Notes: a model not told the origin generated them from the letters alone. DNA of 40,761 bases from Streptosporangiales bacterium (GCA_009379955.1 WHST01000053.1:1-40761); one strand, 5' to 3'; numbered from the stretch's first letter, positions 8,274-17,773 are shown. Made by a program: numbers and translations.

Positions 8274-9500
8274 GTGGACCGCTACGCACGAGGACAGGCC
8301 AACGTCGGGTACGAGGACCGCCTGGACGTCCGCGACCTGCGGGCGGGCCGCATCGCCAAGGCCCAGGCCGCCAGGCGCGAGGCGGGGCTCGACGCCCTGC
8401 TCGTCTGGAAGGACGAGAACGTCCGCTATCTCACCGACCTACGCCCACAGCTGCTCGCCGGCAAGTCGACGGTACTCAACGGCGCGCTGCTGATCGACGG
8501 CGCGGACCCGATCCTCTTCTGCTCCGGCGGCGAGAAGGACCGCGTCGATCGGACGATGTCGTGGATCACCGAGTCGCACATCATCCCGATCATGGAGGAG
8601 CGCTCGCTGATCAGCGGCGCCGTCGGCACCGCGCTGCGGGGCGCGCTCGCCGACCACGGCCTGCTCCGGTGCCGGCTCGGCGTCGACGAGTCGTCCACGA
8701 TCTTCTTCGAGGAGGTCGCGCGGCAGCTGCCGAACGTGGAGGTCGCCGACGGCGACACCCCGATGCAGCAGAGCCGCAGGATCAAGCTCCCCGGGGAGCT
8801 CCTGCTGCTCGAGGAGGCCACCGCGATCGCGGATGCCGTCACGGCCACCGCGGTCCGCGGCGTGCGCGAGGGCGTACGCGAGAACGAGCTCGCGGCCGAC
8901 GCGATGCACACGCTGTTCCACCTCGGCGGCGAGTACGCGCACGTGATGACGCCGTTCGTCGCGTCGGGCGAGCACATGTCGCCGCCCAACCGGATCTCCA
9001 GCGACAAGATCGTGCGCAACGGCGACCTGATCTTCGTCGACATCGGCGCCTCGTGGTCCGGCTACTTCGGCGACGTCGCGCGTACGGCGATCTGCGGGCG
9101 TCCGTCGACCGCCCAGCGCGAGATCTACACCGCGGTCTACGCCAGCCTGCGGGCGGGCATCGAGCACATGCGCCCCGGCAAGACCAACGTCGACGCCGCC
9201 AGGGCGATCAGGGCGGCCGCCGAGGAGTTCGGGCTGGGCGACCGCTTCCTGTCACTGTTCATCGGCCACGGCGTCGGCATCGGCTCGAACGAGCCGCCCT
9301 ACATCGGCGAGACGCTGCCCGGCTCGCCGGAGTACGAGTTCGAGCCCGGCATGGTCTTCGCGCTCGAGCCGCTCATCTGGGTCGACGGCATCCGCGGCGG
9401 TGGCGGCGTGCGGCTCGAGGAGATGATCACGATCACCGACGCGGAGGCGCACGTCATGTCGAGGACGGCCTTCTGCGACGAGCTGCTGCTCGACAGCTGA
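8274..9500 (+). CDS. M24-family metallopeptidase-fold protein, copy 1
   Basis: Pita-bread-fold protein of the prolidase/aminopeptidase P/creatinase group (408 aa). The N-terminal creatinase-like domain covers about 1-165; the catalytic domain follows. All five classic metal ligands are seen: Asp256 (FVDIG), Asp267 (YFGDVART), His332 (IGHGVGIG), Glu365 (ALEPL) and Glu382 (VRLEEM). It could cleave an X-Pro-like amide, or, as with creatinase or the DMSP lyase DddP of the same fold, a small non-peptide substrate; the catabolic context favours the latter. The GTG start at 8274 has AAGGGGAG in front. It ends 3 bp from the convergent HMGL-like gene. Confidence 0.85.
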   Translation: MDRYARGQANVGYEDRLDVRDLRAGRIAKAQAARREAGLDALLVWKDENVRYLTDLRPQLLAGKSTVLNGALLIDGADPILFCSGGEKDRVDRTMSWITESHIIPIMEERSLISGAVGTALRGALADHGLLRCRLGVDESSTIFFEEVARQLPNVEVADGDTPMQQSRRIKLPGELLLLEEATAIADAVTATAVRGVREGVRENELAADAMHTLFHLGGEYAHVMTPFVASGEHMSPPNRISSDKIVRNGDLIFVDIGASWSGYFGDVARTAICGRPSTAQREIYTAVYASLRAGIEHMRPGKTNVDAARAIRAAAEEFGLGDRFLSLFIGHGVGIGSNEPPYIGETLPGSPEYEFEPGMVFALEPLIWVDGIRGGGGVRLEEMITITDAEAHVMSRTAFCDELLLDS

Positions 9501-9503
9501 CCC

Positions 9504-10721
9504 TCAGGTGCAGGCGTCGACGATCCGAGTGAACTCCTCGCGGTCGAGCAGGTCGCGCTTGGCGAGGGAGGCGGCCTTGACCTCCTGCAGGATCTCGAGC
9601 CGCTGGTCCTCGGTCGCCTCGCGGCCGATGAGCTCGAGGTACTCGACCACGTTGTCGATGCCGCTGCCCTTGCCCAGGACGATGTGCGGCCCGGTCTGGC
9701 CGACGATGCGCGGGTCGTAGGGCACGCACTCGGTGAGCGCCTCGTCGCGGACGTTGCGCACCCAGGTCGCGATGATGCCCGACTCGACGTCGAACAGGCT
9801 CTCCCCCGTAACGGCCCTGTTGGACGGCTGGCGCACCTTCGACAGCTCGCCGACCAGCTTCGCCAGCCCGGTCAGCTTCTCCGTCTTGATGCCGCAGTCG
9901 TGGTCGTACAGCGTGCGCAGCGCCATCACGGTCTCCTCGAACGGGACGTTGCCCGCCCGCTCGCCGATGCCCGCCACGGTCGTCTGGATGACCGACGCAC
10001 CAGCGGTCGCCGCGATGAGGCTGTTCGCGATGCCGAGCCCGTAGTCCATGTGGAAGTGCGTCTCGAGCGGGACGTCGAACCGTTCGCGGCTGGTGCGGAC
10101 GAAGCGCTCGACGGCATGCGGCGCGAGCACGCCGAACGTGTCGACGAGCACGAGGGAGTCCATGTGCCCGTCGGTCGCCACCCGGTCGATGAGGTTGAGA
10201 TAGTCCTCGAGCGACGCCCGGGTGGAGTCGATCGGGAAGAATGACACGAGCAGGCCGTTGTCGTGCGCCAGGTTGGTGGCCTCGACCGACAGCTCGATGG
10301 CACGCTCGACGCTCCACCGGTAGCCGAGCTCGATCAGGTGCCGGCTCGACGGCACCTCCATGACCACGCCCTCGACCCCGCAGTCGACGGCGCGCTTGAC
10401 GTCGTCGACCATGCAGCGCGAGAACGCGTAGACCTGCGACGGCAGCCCGAGCTTCGCGATCCGGCTGACCGCCTCGGCGTCCGAGGGCGACACGGCCGGC
10501 AGGCCGGCCTCGATCCGCTGGATCCCCACCTCGGCGAGCGCCTCGGCGATCCGCACCTTGTCGTCAGCGGAGAACTCCACGCGCGCCTGCTGCTCCCCGT
10601 CGCGCAAGGTCACGTCGTGGAAGATCACCGACTCCGGCAGCGCGAGATCGGCGGTGACCTCCGCGTCGTGATTCCAGGGAGACGTGAACCAGTCCGCCGT
10701 CTTCCACGGTGTCGACGTCAT
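9504..10721 (-). CDS. HMGL-like (isopropylmalate/homocitrate synthase-type) DRE-TIM enzyme
   Basis: 405-aa TIM-barrel metal enzyme of the family that makes or breaks C-C bonds next to an acyl-CoA or 2-oxo acid. The signature FHDVTLRDGEQ (Arg40, Asp41) and the metal-binding HFH (His222, His224) are present, plus GIGERAGNVPFE around residue 252. The usual HxHND reads HFHMD, so Asn is replaced by Met225. There is no LeuA C-terminal regulatory domain, arguing against a leucine enzyme. The ATG start at 10721 is preceded by GAAAGGGG. Site B lies 36 bp upstream, so it has its own promoter although the ABC transporter genes lie upstream on the same strand. Substrate unknown. Confidence 0.82.
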   Translation of the reverse strand: MTSTPWKTADWFTSPWNHDAEVTADLALPESVIFHDVTLRDGEQQARVEFSADDKVRIAEALAEVGIQRIEAGLPAVSPSDAEAVSRIAKLGLPSQVYAFSRCMVDDVKRAVDCGVEGVVMEVPSSRHLIELGYRWSVERAIELSVEATNLAHDNGLLVSFFPIDSTRASLEDYLNLIDRVATDGHMDSLVLVDTFGVLAPHAVERFVRTSRERFDVPLETHFHMDYGLGIANSLIAATAGASVIQTTVAGIGERAGNVPFEETVMALRTLYDHDCGIKTEKLTGLAKLVGELSKVRQPSNRAVTGESLFDVESGIIATWVRNVRDEALTECVPYDPRIVGQTGPHIVLGKGSGIDNVVEYLELIGREATEDQRLEILQEVKAASLAKRDLLDREEFTRIVDACT

Positions 10722-10757
10722 CGCGAACCCCTTTCCTGTCGATCCAATCGACAGTAC

Positions 10758-10772
10758 ATCATGTATCATGCA
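10758..10772. promoter_or_regulatory. Shared operator, site B (CAT-N5-ATG palindrome)
   Basis: ATCATGTATCATGCA, core CAT (10760-10762), five bases, ATG (10768-10770), 36 bp upstream of the HMGL-like start on the minus strand. Same spacing and flanks as sites A and C. Confidence 0.6.
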
Positions 10773-10822
10773 GGAGCCGCTACCCCGTCCGACGAGGCCG
10801 TGTCCGAGGTGCTGCGGGTCCC

Positions 10823-11749
10823 CTACTTGACCGCGCCGGACGTGATGCCCGAGACGACGTACCGCTCGATGCGCATGTAGACGAAGATGAACGGGAGGAC
10901 CGTCAGTAACGCGAACGCAGCCTCCGCGGGGAAGTTCGGGATGCCCTCGATGCCCTGCATCGTGAAGAGCTCGTACGGCAGCGTGCGCTTGCCAGGCGTC
11001 GTCGTCAGCACGAGCACGAGGGTGAACTCGTTCCACGCCTCGCGGAACGCCAGCACGCCGATGGTGATGAGCGCGGGCACCGACAGCGGGATGACGATGT
11101 AGCGCATGCGCTTGAACAGGTTGCACCCGTCGACGTTCGCCGCCTCCTCCAGCTCCCTGGGGATCCGCTGGTAGAAGCCGACCAGGAGCCAGACCGCCAG
11201 CGGCACCAGCATGCCCGTGTACACGACGATGAGCGTGAGCCGGCGGTCGAGCGCGCCGAGGGCGACGGCGATCCGGTACAGCGGCACCATCAGGCCGAGG
11301 CTCGGCACCAGCCGCGGGAGCAGGGTGAAGAGCAGCAGCAGGTGCCTGCCCGCGAACCTGAAGCGCGCGAACGCGTATGCCGCGGGCATCGAGATCGCCA
11401 GCGTGAGCGCCGTGGTGCCGAGTCCGACGAGCACGCTGTTGAGCAGCGTGGCGCGGAAGCCGGGACGGGCGAGCACCTCGCCGTACGCGCCCAGGGTCGG
11501 GTCGTTCGGGAGCAGGCCCGGGTCGGCGAACACCTCGCCGCGGGACTTGAACGAGATGCCGAGCGTCACGAGGAACGGGATCATGGTCCAGAGCACCAGC
11601 AGGAGCAACGGGATCCAGGCCAGCACCTGGAGCACGCGACGGCGCACCAGGTCGTAGCGGGCCCTGCCACTCAGGGGCGGGCGGCCGCCTCCCGACGAGC
11701 GGCCCGTCGCCCGTCGCGCCGTGGCCTGCGCGGAGTCGGTGGCCATCAT
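10823..11749 (-). CDS. ABC importer permease, MalG/CUT1 type
   Basis: Inner-membrane permease (308 aa) of a carbohydrate-type ABC importer. Six hydrophobic segments are visible, the first at about residues 38-60 (VLQVLAWIPLLLLVLWTMIP). The cytoplasmic EAA loop, EEAANVDGCNLFKRMRYIVI, contacts the ATPase. The first ATG at 11749 overlaps the stop of the preceding permease (ATGA); the second ATG, three bases later, is equally possible. No ATPase gene is present in the window, so the importer probably uses a shared MsiK-like ATPase encoded elsewhere, which is common in actinobacteria. Confidence 0.9.
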   Translation of the reverse strand: MMATDSAQATARRATGRSSGGGRPPLSGRARYDLVRRRVLQVLAWIPLLLLVLWTMIPFLVTLGISFKSRGEVFADPGLLPNDPTLGAYGEVLARPGFRATLLNSVLVGLGTTALTLAISMPAAYAFARFRFAGRHLLLLFTLLPRLVPSLGLMVPLYRIAVALGALDRRLTLIVVYTGMLVPLAVWLLVGFYQRIPRELEEAANVDGCNLFKRMRYIVIPLSVPALITIGVLAFREAWNEFTLVLVLTTTPGKRTLPYELFTMQGIEGIPNFPAEAAFALLTVLPFIFVYMRIERYVVSGITSGAVK

Positions 11750-12714
11750 TCGTCTCCCATCCCGAACCGGCGGGACACGGTGATGAAGCACACCGTGAGC
11801 AGAGCGTTGAGGACGAGGATGAACGTGCCGATCGCGAGCGCCTGGTTCATCTCCAGGCGGGTGAACGCCGTGTCGTACATCTCCATCGGCAGTGTCTGCG
11901 TCGCCTTGAGCGGACCACCGCCCGTCAACGACAGCACGACACCCAGCCCGGTGAGCGTCGAGTAGCTCTGCCAGACCACCGCGATCGCGATCTGCGGCGC
12001 GATCAGCGGGATGGACACGTGCAGCGCCCGCTTCCAGCCCGTCGCCCCGTCGACGAGCGCCGCGTCGAGGTACGCATCGTCGATGGTCTGCAGGCCGCCG
12101 AGGAGCAGCAGGATCGTGAGCGGAAGGTCCGTCCACACCTGGCAGAAGATCACGACGACCATCGCCAGCTTGGGGTCGCTCAGCCAGCGCAGGCCGTCGA
12201 ACCCGAAGAACTCGATGGTCTTGTTGAGCAGGCCGAACTCGGTGTTGAAGAGGATGCGGAACATCACCGCGGCCGCGACGTTCGACACGATGTACGGGGC
12301 GATGGTGATCGCGCGGAGGAACCGCAGGTGCCTGACCACCCGGTTCAGCGCGAACGCGAACAGCAGTCCGAGCACGATCCCGACGGCGATGCAGCCGAAC
12401 ACGAAGATCGCGGTGCGGATCAGCGACGCCAGGAACTCCGCGCTCTTGAACATGTCGGCGTAGTTGCGCAGGCCCACGAACTCCTGTGGCGCGCCGAGCC
12501 GCTCGGCGCGGAACAGGCTCTTGTAGACGCCGTACAGCACCGGGAACCCCAGCAGCAGGCTCACGATGACCACCGACGGCGCGGAGAACAGGTACGGCGT
12601 CAGCTTGCTGTGACCGATGAGGCTCGACTTGTCCATGCGGACGGATCGCCGCTTCGGACGCCTCCCCGGATCGATCGGCGTCGCCACGCGCGGGCTCGTC
12701 ACACTCACACGCAC
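11746..12714 (-). CDS. ABC importer permease, MalF/CUT1 type
   Basis: Partner permease (322 aa) of the CUT1 importer. After a basic N-terminal tail there are about six membrane segments (first at about residues 43-63, FSAPSVVIVSLLLGFPVLYG). The EAA loop reads LDAALVDGATGWKRALHVSI. The annotated GTG at 12714 sits almost on top of its AGGGG; the in-frame GTG at 12708 has better spacing and may be the true start. Its stop overlaps the start of the second permease by four bases. Upstream, 34 bp away, is the solute-binding protein gene. Confidence 0.9.
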   Translation of the reverse strand: MRVSVTSPRVATPIDPGRRPKRRSVRMDKSSLIGHSKLTPYLFSAPSVVIVSLLLGFPVLYGVYKSLFRAERLGAPQEFVGLRNYADMFKSAEFLASLIRTAIFVFGCIAVGIVLGLLFAFALNRVVRHLRFLRAITIAPYIVSNVAAAVMFRILFNTEFGLLNKTIEFFGFDGLRWLSDPKLAMVVVIFCQVWTDLPLTILLLLGGLQTIDDAYLDAALVDGATGWKRALHVSIPLIAPQIAIAVVWQSYSTLTGLGVVLSLTGGGPLKATQTLPMEMYDTAFTRLEMNQALAIGTFILVLNALLTVCFITVSRRFGMGDE

Positions 12715-12748
12715 ACCCCTGTCAGACGTCCGGCCAGAAGACCGTCGC

Positions 12749-14068
12749 CTACTTCACGGAGTCGAGCTTCGGCTGATACTTGTCGGCCAACTGCTTCGCG
12801 CTGAGGTCCGTCCCCGTGACGATCTCGCCGAACAGCTGCTCGAGCACGTCCTCCACCTCACCGGCGTTGAGAGCCGCCGGCACCGGCTCGCTCTCCTTGA
12901 ACGCGGTCTTCAGGTCGTCGGTGAAGAACGGCATGAACTTGTTCAGCCTCGGGTCCTCGAGCGCCTCGGTGTTGCGCGGCGGCACCGCGCCCTCGAGGAC
13001 GGAGTCGACGAGGTTCTTGCTGTCGGCGATGTAGCGCAGCAGCAGGCTCGCCTCGTACGGGTGCTCCGTCCCGGTGGTGATGGCCCAGCTCCTGGCCGAC
13101 GAGATGCGGGCACCCGTCGTCCCGGACCCGGTGTCGGTCGGCATCAGCGTGGTCGCCCACTTCTTGTCGTAGTCGAAGCCGGGCACCTCGCCGAAGTCGG
13201 CGGCCGTGTTGAGCCCGTCGAGGATGAACCCCGCCTGGCCGCGGATGAACGCGCCACGCGCCTCGGCCTCGCCCCAGGAGATGGCCTCCTCCGGCAGCAG
13301 GCCCTCGGCCTGGAAGCGCTTGTACCAGTCGAGGACGTACTGCGCTGCCGGCGACTGGAGGTCGGGCTTCGCCCCGTCGAACGGCACGCCGGCCGCCGCC
13401 ATCGTGGTCTTCAGGCTGGTGATGCCCTCACCGGCCTTCGCCTGCACCGACATCGGCACGCTGTCGGGACTCGACTTCTTGAGCTTCAGCGCGGCGTCGT
13501 AGACGTCCTCGAGAGTCTTGAACGGGAGCTCGATGCCGGCCTTCTCGAACATCGGCTTGTTTTAGTAGTAGAGGTCGAAGTTCGCGGCCGAGCTCATGCC
13601 CATGGTCTTGCCGTCGATCTTCGCCTCGTCCCAGACGATCGGCAGCATCTTCTTGTAGCCGGCCGCGTCCTCCTTCTTCCACCGCGTGACGTACTCGTCG
13701 ATCGGCTGGATGAGATCGGACTGCGCGTACGCCTCCATCAGGAAGACGTCGTCCTGGATGACGTCGGGCATCGCCTGACCGGCGTCCTTCATCCGCAGCA
13801 GCTGCTGGAGGATGTCGTCCTTGTCCATGACGTCGAACTTCACGGTGATGTTCGGGTGCTCGGCCATGAAGCTCTTGAAGTGGTCGGGCGGAATGTAGTA
13901 CGTGCGGGATCCCCACACGGTGAGCGTGATCTTGCCGTCGTCCTCGCCGCCGCCACCGCCGCCGCAGCCCGCAACGAGGAGGGTGAGAACGGCGATCAGG
14001 GCGACGACCCCGAGACCCTGCCTCTTCCCGGCGGGTCGGATGCGTGGGGTCGGGAAGCTTGCGCTCAT
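12749..14068 (-). pseudogene. ABC solute-binding lipoprotein interrupted by an in-frame TAA
   Basis: Extracellular substrate-binding lipoprotein of the CUT1 importer, about 439 codons. The lipobox LVAGC follows a hydrophobic signal. Reading stops after AANFDLYY at TAA (13562-13564), and the same frame continues with NKPMFEKAGI to the normal end at 12749. Family members often read YYYNK or similar here, so a single TAC-to-TAA change (Tyr to stop) explains the break. There is no frameshift. ATG 13552 could restart translation but would give a fragment without a lipid anchor. Possibly a sequencing error. Without it the two permeases have no visible receptor. Confidence 0.75.
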
Positions 14069-14426
14069 CGGCAGCCGTTCCTCTCTGGCAGCCCACGCCG
14101 TCGTGAGCTGTACCTGTCAGAGCCCGACCGGGAGACCGGCGGTGGAAGGCCGCAAGGGCGATGCCGATCGGTGGCCCGCTCACTTTCGGCTAATATTGCA
14201 CTCGGCATTCTACACAATCCATACCTTTGACCAACCCGTTGCCTTGCGCCACCCCGGATGCCGAAGTCGGTGCCCGTACCGCAAGACGTGATCGCGCGAC
14301 TCCCGTGTGTGGATCCCCGCCGCACCGGTTCGCCGATCTCAACTCAAGCAGATTTACTATATCATGCGTGATGCACTGTGCCCCGGCCTTCGCGTAGACT
14401 GCTCGGGACCGACGGATGGAGGGGCC
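14069..14426. other. Divergent control region, ABC importer / hydroxyacid dehydrogenase 2
   Basis: About 360 bp between divergent genes. Near the centre-left, 14190-14220 is AT-rich (CTAATATTGCACTC, then TTCTACACAATCC), the likely importer promoter. Site C (14361-14375) serves the rightward gene. A candidate -10 TATCAT lies at 14360-14365, overlapping site C. No gene was found. Confidence 0.5.
14361..14375. promoter_or_regulatory. Shared operator, site C (CAT-N5-ATG palindrome)
   Basis: ATCATGCGTGATGCA, core CAT (14363-14365), five bases, ATG (14371-14373), 51 bp before the 14427 start. It overlaps the candidate -10 TATCAT, consistent with a repressor site. Confidence 0.6.
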
Positions 14427-15446
14427 ATGGGCGTCCGGATCTTCGTTCCCCAGCCGATCCCCCAGGCCGCTGTGCGGCGTCTGGGCGAGCTCGGCGACCT
14501 CACCATGTACGAGCACCTCGACCGGGTCATCCCGCGCGACGAGGTGCTCGCCGCCGTACGGGACCAGCACGTCCTGTACGCGCTCGGTGGCATCGGCTAC
14601 GACGCGGAGATCCTCGACTCCGCGACCGAGCTCCGGCTCGTCGCCGCGATGCACGTCAATCCGACGTTCGTCGACGTCGCGGCCGCGACCCGGCGCGGCA
14701 TCCCCGTGACGGGCATCCCGAACACCGGACTCGCGAGGACGACGGCCGAGTTCACGTTCGCGCTGCTGCTGGCGACGGCCTGGCGACTGCCGGAGGCCGA
14801 CCGGTTCCTGCGCGACGGGCGGTGGCAGCAGAACCAGTCGGAGGCGTTCGTCGGCACCCGCCTCTACGGCAAGACGGTCGGCATCGTCGGACTCGGCGCC
14901 ATCGGCACCGAGGTCGCGACGAAGGCACGGGGCTGCGCCATGGACGTCGTCTACACCAAGCGGACCCCGCTCTCCCCCGCCGAGGAGGCGGCGCTCGGCG
15001 TCGAGTACCGATCGCTGGAGGACCTGTTCAGGGAGTCCGACTTCGTCGTGCTGACGCCACCGCTGACCCGGGAGACCGAGGGGCTGGTCGGCGCCGACCT
15101 GCTCGCGCTGATGAAGCCGAGCGCCATCCTCGTCAACACCTCGCGCGGGCCGGTGCTCGACGAGGCCGCGCTCGAGGAGGCACTCGTCGAGGGTCGTATC
15201 CGGGGCGCGGGCCTCGACGTGTACCTGCACGAGGGAACCGACCCGGGTCCGCGGGAAGGGCTGACACGACTGCCGAACGTCGTGCTCACGCCGCACATCG
15301 GCAGCGCCGCCAGGGAGACCCGCGAGGAGATGGCGCTGCGCACCGTCGCGAACATCGAGCGCTTCCTGGCGGGCAGGCGACCGATGGACGTGCTCAACCC
15401 CGAGGTGTACGGCGAGGCGCCCAGGCGTACCGAACGGATCGGCTAG
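14427..15446 (+). CDS. D-isomer-specific 2-hydroxyacid dehydrogenase, copy 2 (probable NADP type)
   Basis: 339-aa two-domain dehydrogenase. The Rossmann motif is GIVGLGAIG (152-160). Catalytic Arg240 (NTSRGP), Glu269 (YLHEGT) and His290 (LTPHIG) are present. After strand 2 the sequence reads VYTKRT rather than the Asp-containing VYDPF or HDPY of the other two copies. The missing acidic residue and the Lys-Arg pair (178-179) suggest NADP(H), as in glyoxylate/hydroxypyruvate reductases. The start at 14427 has GGAGGGG directly upstream; the frame stays open for 120 bp more without support. It is 2 bp from the Gfo/Idh gene and forms an operon with it. Confidence 0.87.
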   Translation: MGVRIFVPQPIPQAAVRRLGELGDLTMYEHLDRVIPRDEVLAAVRDQHVLYALGGIGYDAEILDSATELRLVAAMHVNPTFVDVAAATRRGIPVTGIPNTGLARTTAEFTFALLLATAWRLPEADRFLRDGRWQQNQSEAFVGTRLYGKTVGIVGLGAIGTEVATKARGCAMDVVYTKRTPLSPAEEAALGVEYRSLEDLFRESDFVVLTPPLTRETEGLVGADLLALMKPSAILVNTSRGPVLDEAALEEALVEGRIRGAGLDVYLHEGTDPGPREGLTRLPNVVLTPHIGSAARETREEMALRTVANIERFLAGRRPMDVLNPEVYGEAPRRTERIG

Positions 15447-15448
15447 TC

Positions 15449-16441
15449 ATGGCGCAGGGATGGGCGATCATCGGGATCGGCAAGCTCGCCGACGTCGCCA
15501 TCGCGCCGGCGATCGCGTCGGCTGCCGGCTGCGAGCTCGTCGCCGTGTGCAGCCGCGACCTCGGGCGCGCGAAGGCGTTCGCCGGCAGGCACGGCGTCGC
15601 GACGGCGTACGACGATCTGGCGGCGATGGTCGCCGACGACAGCGTCGACGTCGTCTACATCGCGACGCCCAACGGCCTGCACCGCGCGCACGCGTTGACG
15701 GCGATGCGTGCGGGCAGGCACGTCCTCGTCGACAAGCCGCTCGCTGTCACGGTCGCGGACGGCCGGGAGATGGTCGAGGCCGCGTCGGCGGCGGGCGTGC
15801 GGCTCGGCACCGGCTTCCAGATGCGGCACAAGGAGACCAACCTCGCGGCGCGCGCGAGCATCCGCGCCGGTGACATCGGCCGTGCGGTGTTCCTCGACAT
15901 CTGGCTCAGCGCGGGCAAGGACCACTTCCCCTACGACACCTGGCGATCCGACACGACGCTCGCCGGCGGCGGCACGGTGCTGAACCAGGGAACGCACGTG
16001 ATCGACCTGCTGCAGTTCCTCGCCGACAGCCCGATCGTCGAGGTCTCCTGCGTCACCGACGTCGCACCGCTCGAGGACGTCTTCGCCGCCACGTGCCGGC
16101 TCGACAACGGCGCGCTGGCCACCATCGCCTCGAACCAGGTACTGGGCGGCACTCCCCGCGACTGGGTCGCCGTCGGCACCGAAGGCTGGTTGGAGGGTCG
16201 CCGCGCACTGGCCGCACCCGGCGGCGACGAGCTGACGTTGCACCGCGGCGACGCGACGACGGTGCTCGCGCGGAGCACCGCGCCGGCATACGCCAGGGAG
16301 GTGGAGGAGTTCGCCGCGGCGGTACGCGAGCAACGCCAGCCCAACGGCTCCGGCGAGGACGGCCTGCGCACCATCGCCGTCGTCGACGCCCTCTACCGCG
16401 CCGCGCGCGAGGCCCGCACCGTCACCGTCGACCTCCCCTGA
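15449..16441 (+). CDS. Gfo/Idh/MocA-family oxidoreductase, copy 1
   Basis: NAD(P)-dependent dehydrogenase (330 aa) usually acting on sugars, inositols or other polyols. The N-terminal Rossmann start is WAIIGIGKLADVAIAPAI. The family Lys lies in DKPLAVT (usual EKP, here DKP) and NQGTHVIDLL carries the catalytic-site His. Its ATG lies just after the dehydrogenase stop (TAGTCATG), so the two are translated together. A strong bidirectional hairpin follows. Substrate unknown; a polyol-like or cyclic hydroxy substrate would fit the family. Confidence 0.87.
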   Translation: MAQGWAIIGIGKLADVAIAPAIASAAGCELVAVCSRDLGRAKAFAGRHGVATAYDDLAAMVADDSVDVVYIATPNGLHRAHALTAMRAGRHVLVDKPLAVTVADGREMVEAASAAGVRLGTGFQMRHKETNLAARASIRAGDIGRAVFLDIWLSAGKDHFPYDTWRSDTTLAGGGTVLNQGTHVIDLLQFLADSPIVEVSCVTDVAPLEDVFAATCRLDNGALATIASNQVLGGTPRDWVAVGTEGWLEGRRALAAPGGDELTLHRGDATTVLARSTAPAYAREVEEFAAAVREQRQPNGSGEDGLRTIAVVDALYRAAREARTVTVDLP

Positions 16442-16464
16442 CCCCGGCCCGGACGGCCCGACTG

Positions 16465-16513
16465 GTGAGGGGCACCCTCACCGGGCTATGACGCGGGTGA
16501 GGGTGCCCCTCAC
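16465..16513. terminator. Bidirectional terminator between convergent genes
   Basis: A perfect 18-bp stem, arms 16465-16482 and 16496-16513, with a 13-nt loop. The right arm covers the stop codon (16510-16512) of the leftward MFS gene. Confidence 0.85.
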
Positions 16514-17773
16514 GGGTCCGGAACGGTGAGGTCGTCGTCGACGGTCTGGTGCCAGAGCCGACGTCCGCGCCAGGCGAGAAGCAGCGCGCCGGCCACGCTC
16601 GCCAGGCCGCCGGTGACCACCGAGATGCTCGGCGTCGTCAGTGCCGCGACGGCACCCGCCTCGGCGTCGCCCAGGCGCGGGGCGCTGCCGGTGAGCGCCA
16701 TCTTGAACGCGGTCAGGCGTCCGCGCATGCCCTCCGGCGCGGCGGCCTGGAGGATCGTGTTGCGGAAGACGTTGGACACGACGTCCGCGGCGCCCGCGAC
16801 GGCGAGCAGGACGAGGGCGAGCCAGAGGTGGCGCGCGAAGCCGAAGGCCGCGATCGCCAGGCCCCAGACGCAGACGGCGAGGATCACCATCCGGCACCGC
16901 CGACACCCAGCCCGTGGTCAGCGCCCCGGCGAGCGCTCCCGCACCCGGCGCAGCGTGGAGCAGGCCGACCGTGCTCGCGTCGCCGCCGAGCACCACCGTC
17001 CCGATGACGGGGAAGAGCGCGCGCGGCATCCCGAACACCATCGCGTTGAGGTCGATCAGCATCACCTGCTGGATCAGCGGCACGCTCCGCAGGTAGCGCC
17101 ACCCGTCGCCGATCGCCCGTATGGTGAGGCGTCCGCTCGCACCCGCCGGACGCTGCGGCCCGAGGCGGACGAGGGCCAGCGCGGTGAGGAACGCTGCGAC
17201 GGCGGCGATCCAGTACGTCGCCGCGATCCCGAGCCGCGCGATGACCACGCCGGCCACTGCGGGGCCGACGATCTGGGCCGTCTGGTTCAGGGTCTGGTTC
17301 AGCGCGAAGGCGGCCGGCATCTGCCTGGTGCCGACGAGGGTCGAGATCATCGCCGTCCTGGTGGGCGCCTCGACACCCGAGAGCCCGGCGTTGATCGCGA
17401 TCAGCACGAAGATCGGCCAGGTGCGCTCGCCCCAGGCCGAGTTCAGCGCGAAGCCGACCGTCGACGCCGCCACCAGGACCTCGACGCCGACGAGCAGCCG
17501 GCGCCGGTCGAAGGCGTCCGCTGCGGTGCCACCGAGGATGGAGCAGACGACCAGCGGAGCGATCTGCACGAGTCCGACCATGCCGACGAGCAGCGTCGAC
17601 CCGGTGACCACGTACACCTGGTACGGCACCGCGACGACGAGCAACTGGCGGGCGAGCGCGCTGCCGATCTGGCCGAGGTAGAGCCAGCGGAAGCCCGGAC
17701 TGGTCCGCAACGGCGTGACGTCGACCAGCACCGAACGCAGCAGACGGACGAACCGTCCCGCTGGTCCGCTCAT
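16510..17773 (-). pseudogene. MFS transporter (EntS-like, MFS_3) with a single frameshift
   Basis: Twelve-helix efflux or uptake carrier, about 420 aa if repaired. The N-terminal part runs cleanly from MSGPAGRFVRLLRSVLVD through MPAAFALNQTLNQTAQIVGP to TTGWVSAV. The frame is then lost near 16891-16900 and the C-terminal part resumes in another frame as MVILAVCVWGLAIAAFGFAR. Total length is one base more than a multiple of three; removing one C from GGTGCCGGATGG restores VSAVRMVILAVC. Hence a one-base insertion or sequencing error. The ATG overlaps the upstream MFS stop (ATGA). Last gene of the amidohydrolase operon. Confidence 0.75.

Noticed and set aside
12617-14230. 537-codon frame on the plus strand
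   Set aside because: Antisense to the ABC solute-binding protein; the real gene is recognised despite its stop codon.
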